Source of the DNA: Rhabdornis inornatus
Taxonomy: Eukaryota > Chordata > Aves > Passeriformes > Rhabdornithidae
DNA: 64,000 nt
Reading direction: 5' to 3'
Assembly: GCA_013397075.1 (NCBI GenBank)
Contig: VWZS01004485.1
Location: forward strand, 570,281 to 634,280
The notes below the pieces were generated by a model. The model saw only the letters and a program-made list of their open reading frames with translations. It did not search any database and had not been told where the DNA came from. Positions 63,895-64,000 of the stretch are shown piece after piece. Position 1 is the stretch's first letter. Every line of letters starts with the position of its first letter. The translations under genes were made by a program, and so were the position numbers.

Positions 63895-64000
63895 CACCCA
63901 GCATCTGAAGGGGGCCTACAGGGAAGCTGGGGGGTTTCTTCATCAGGCACTATAAGGATAAGACAAGGGAGAATGGCTTCAAACTGAGAGCACATTTGTA
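63895..64000 (+). mobile_element. CR1 LINE, running off the window end
   Basis: This is plus-oriented CR1, recognised by the cagcatctgaagggggccta block (near 63900), acagggaagctgggg, and the ataagacaagggagaatggc block (near 63958), followed by ttcaaactgagag. These are consecutive post-ORF2 blocks of CR1. The 3' terminus lies beyond the window. Confidence 0.88.

Noticed and set aside
1..64000. tRNA, rRNA, CRISPR, bacterial operon or viral gene content
   Set aside because: No tRNA internal promoter boxes, regular spacer-repeat arrays, dense ORFs or retroviral protein motifs were seen. The long-range texture is vertebrate non-coding DNA.

Overview
The window looks like euchromatic bird DNA, probably a macrochromosomal intergenic or long-intron region. 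The main evidence is eleven or twelve fragments of CR1, the LINE family that dominates avian genomes. Several keep the CR1 3' signature, with the end of the element next to an ATTCTRTGATTCT motif. The background is AT-rich, repeat density is otherwise low, and A-runs and short microsatellites are scattered throughout. I see no operons, ribosomal or tRNA genes, CpG island, CRISPR array or bacterial-type signal. No complete protein-coding gene can be demonstrated.

Layout. 1-2.3 kb holds two weak coding-like patches (1-192 and 1248-1300) and a T-tract/G9 junction. CR1 pieces lie at about 2.3, 5.2, 8.1, 14.1, 24.5 (with a likely older remnant at 25.2), 27.05-28.35, 38.0, 41.3, 42.95, 54.9 and 63.9 kb. 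The 27.05-28.35 kb piece is the largest; it carries a broken ORF2 covering the end of the endonuclease and the start of the reverse transcriptase. A 155-bp direct repeat lies at 35.14 and 37.54 kb, and the last 78 bp of the two copies differ at one base. A 230-bp pyrimidine-rich stretch sits between them. A 68-nt near-perfect hairpin sits at 26.0 kb. A compositionally distinct block at 18.2-19.35 kb carries a 102-codon ORF. The rest is unremarkable AT-rich DNA.

Possible gene. Three short minus-strand segments, 58387-58442, 39463-39509 and 1248-1300, each lie between good splice sites. Their phases fit in transcript order. Conceptually joined, they read as a charged segment, one transmembrane-length hydrophobic helix that crosses an exon boundary, and a basic tail. 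I treat this as a hypothesis that part of an unrecognised membrane-protein gene runs right to left with 19-kb and 38-kb introns. Several other splice-flanked ORFs exist on both strands (for example 50404-50578 minus and 31262-31327 plus). Some must be chance, so confidences are kept low. I found no convincing undescribed biological system.
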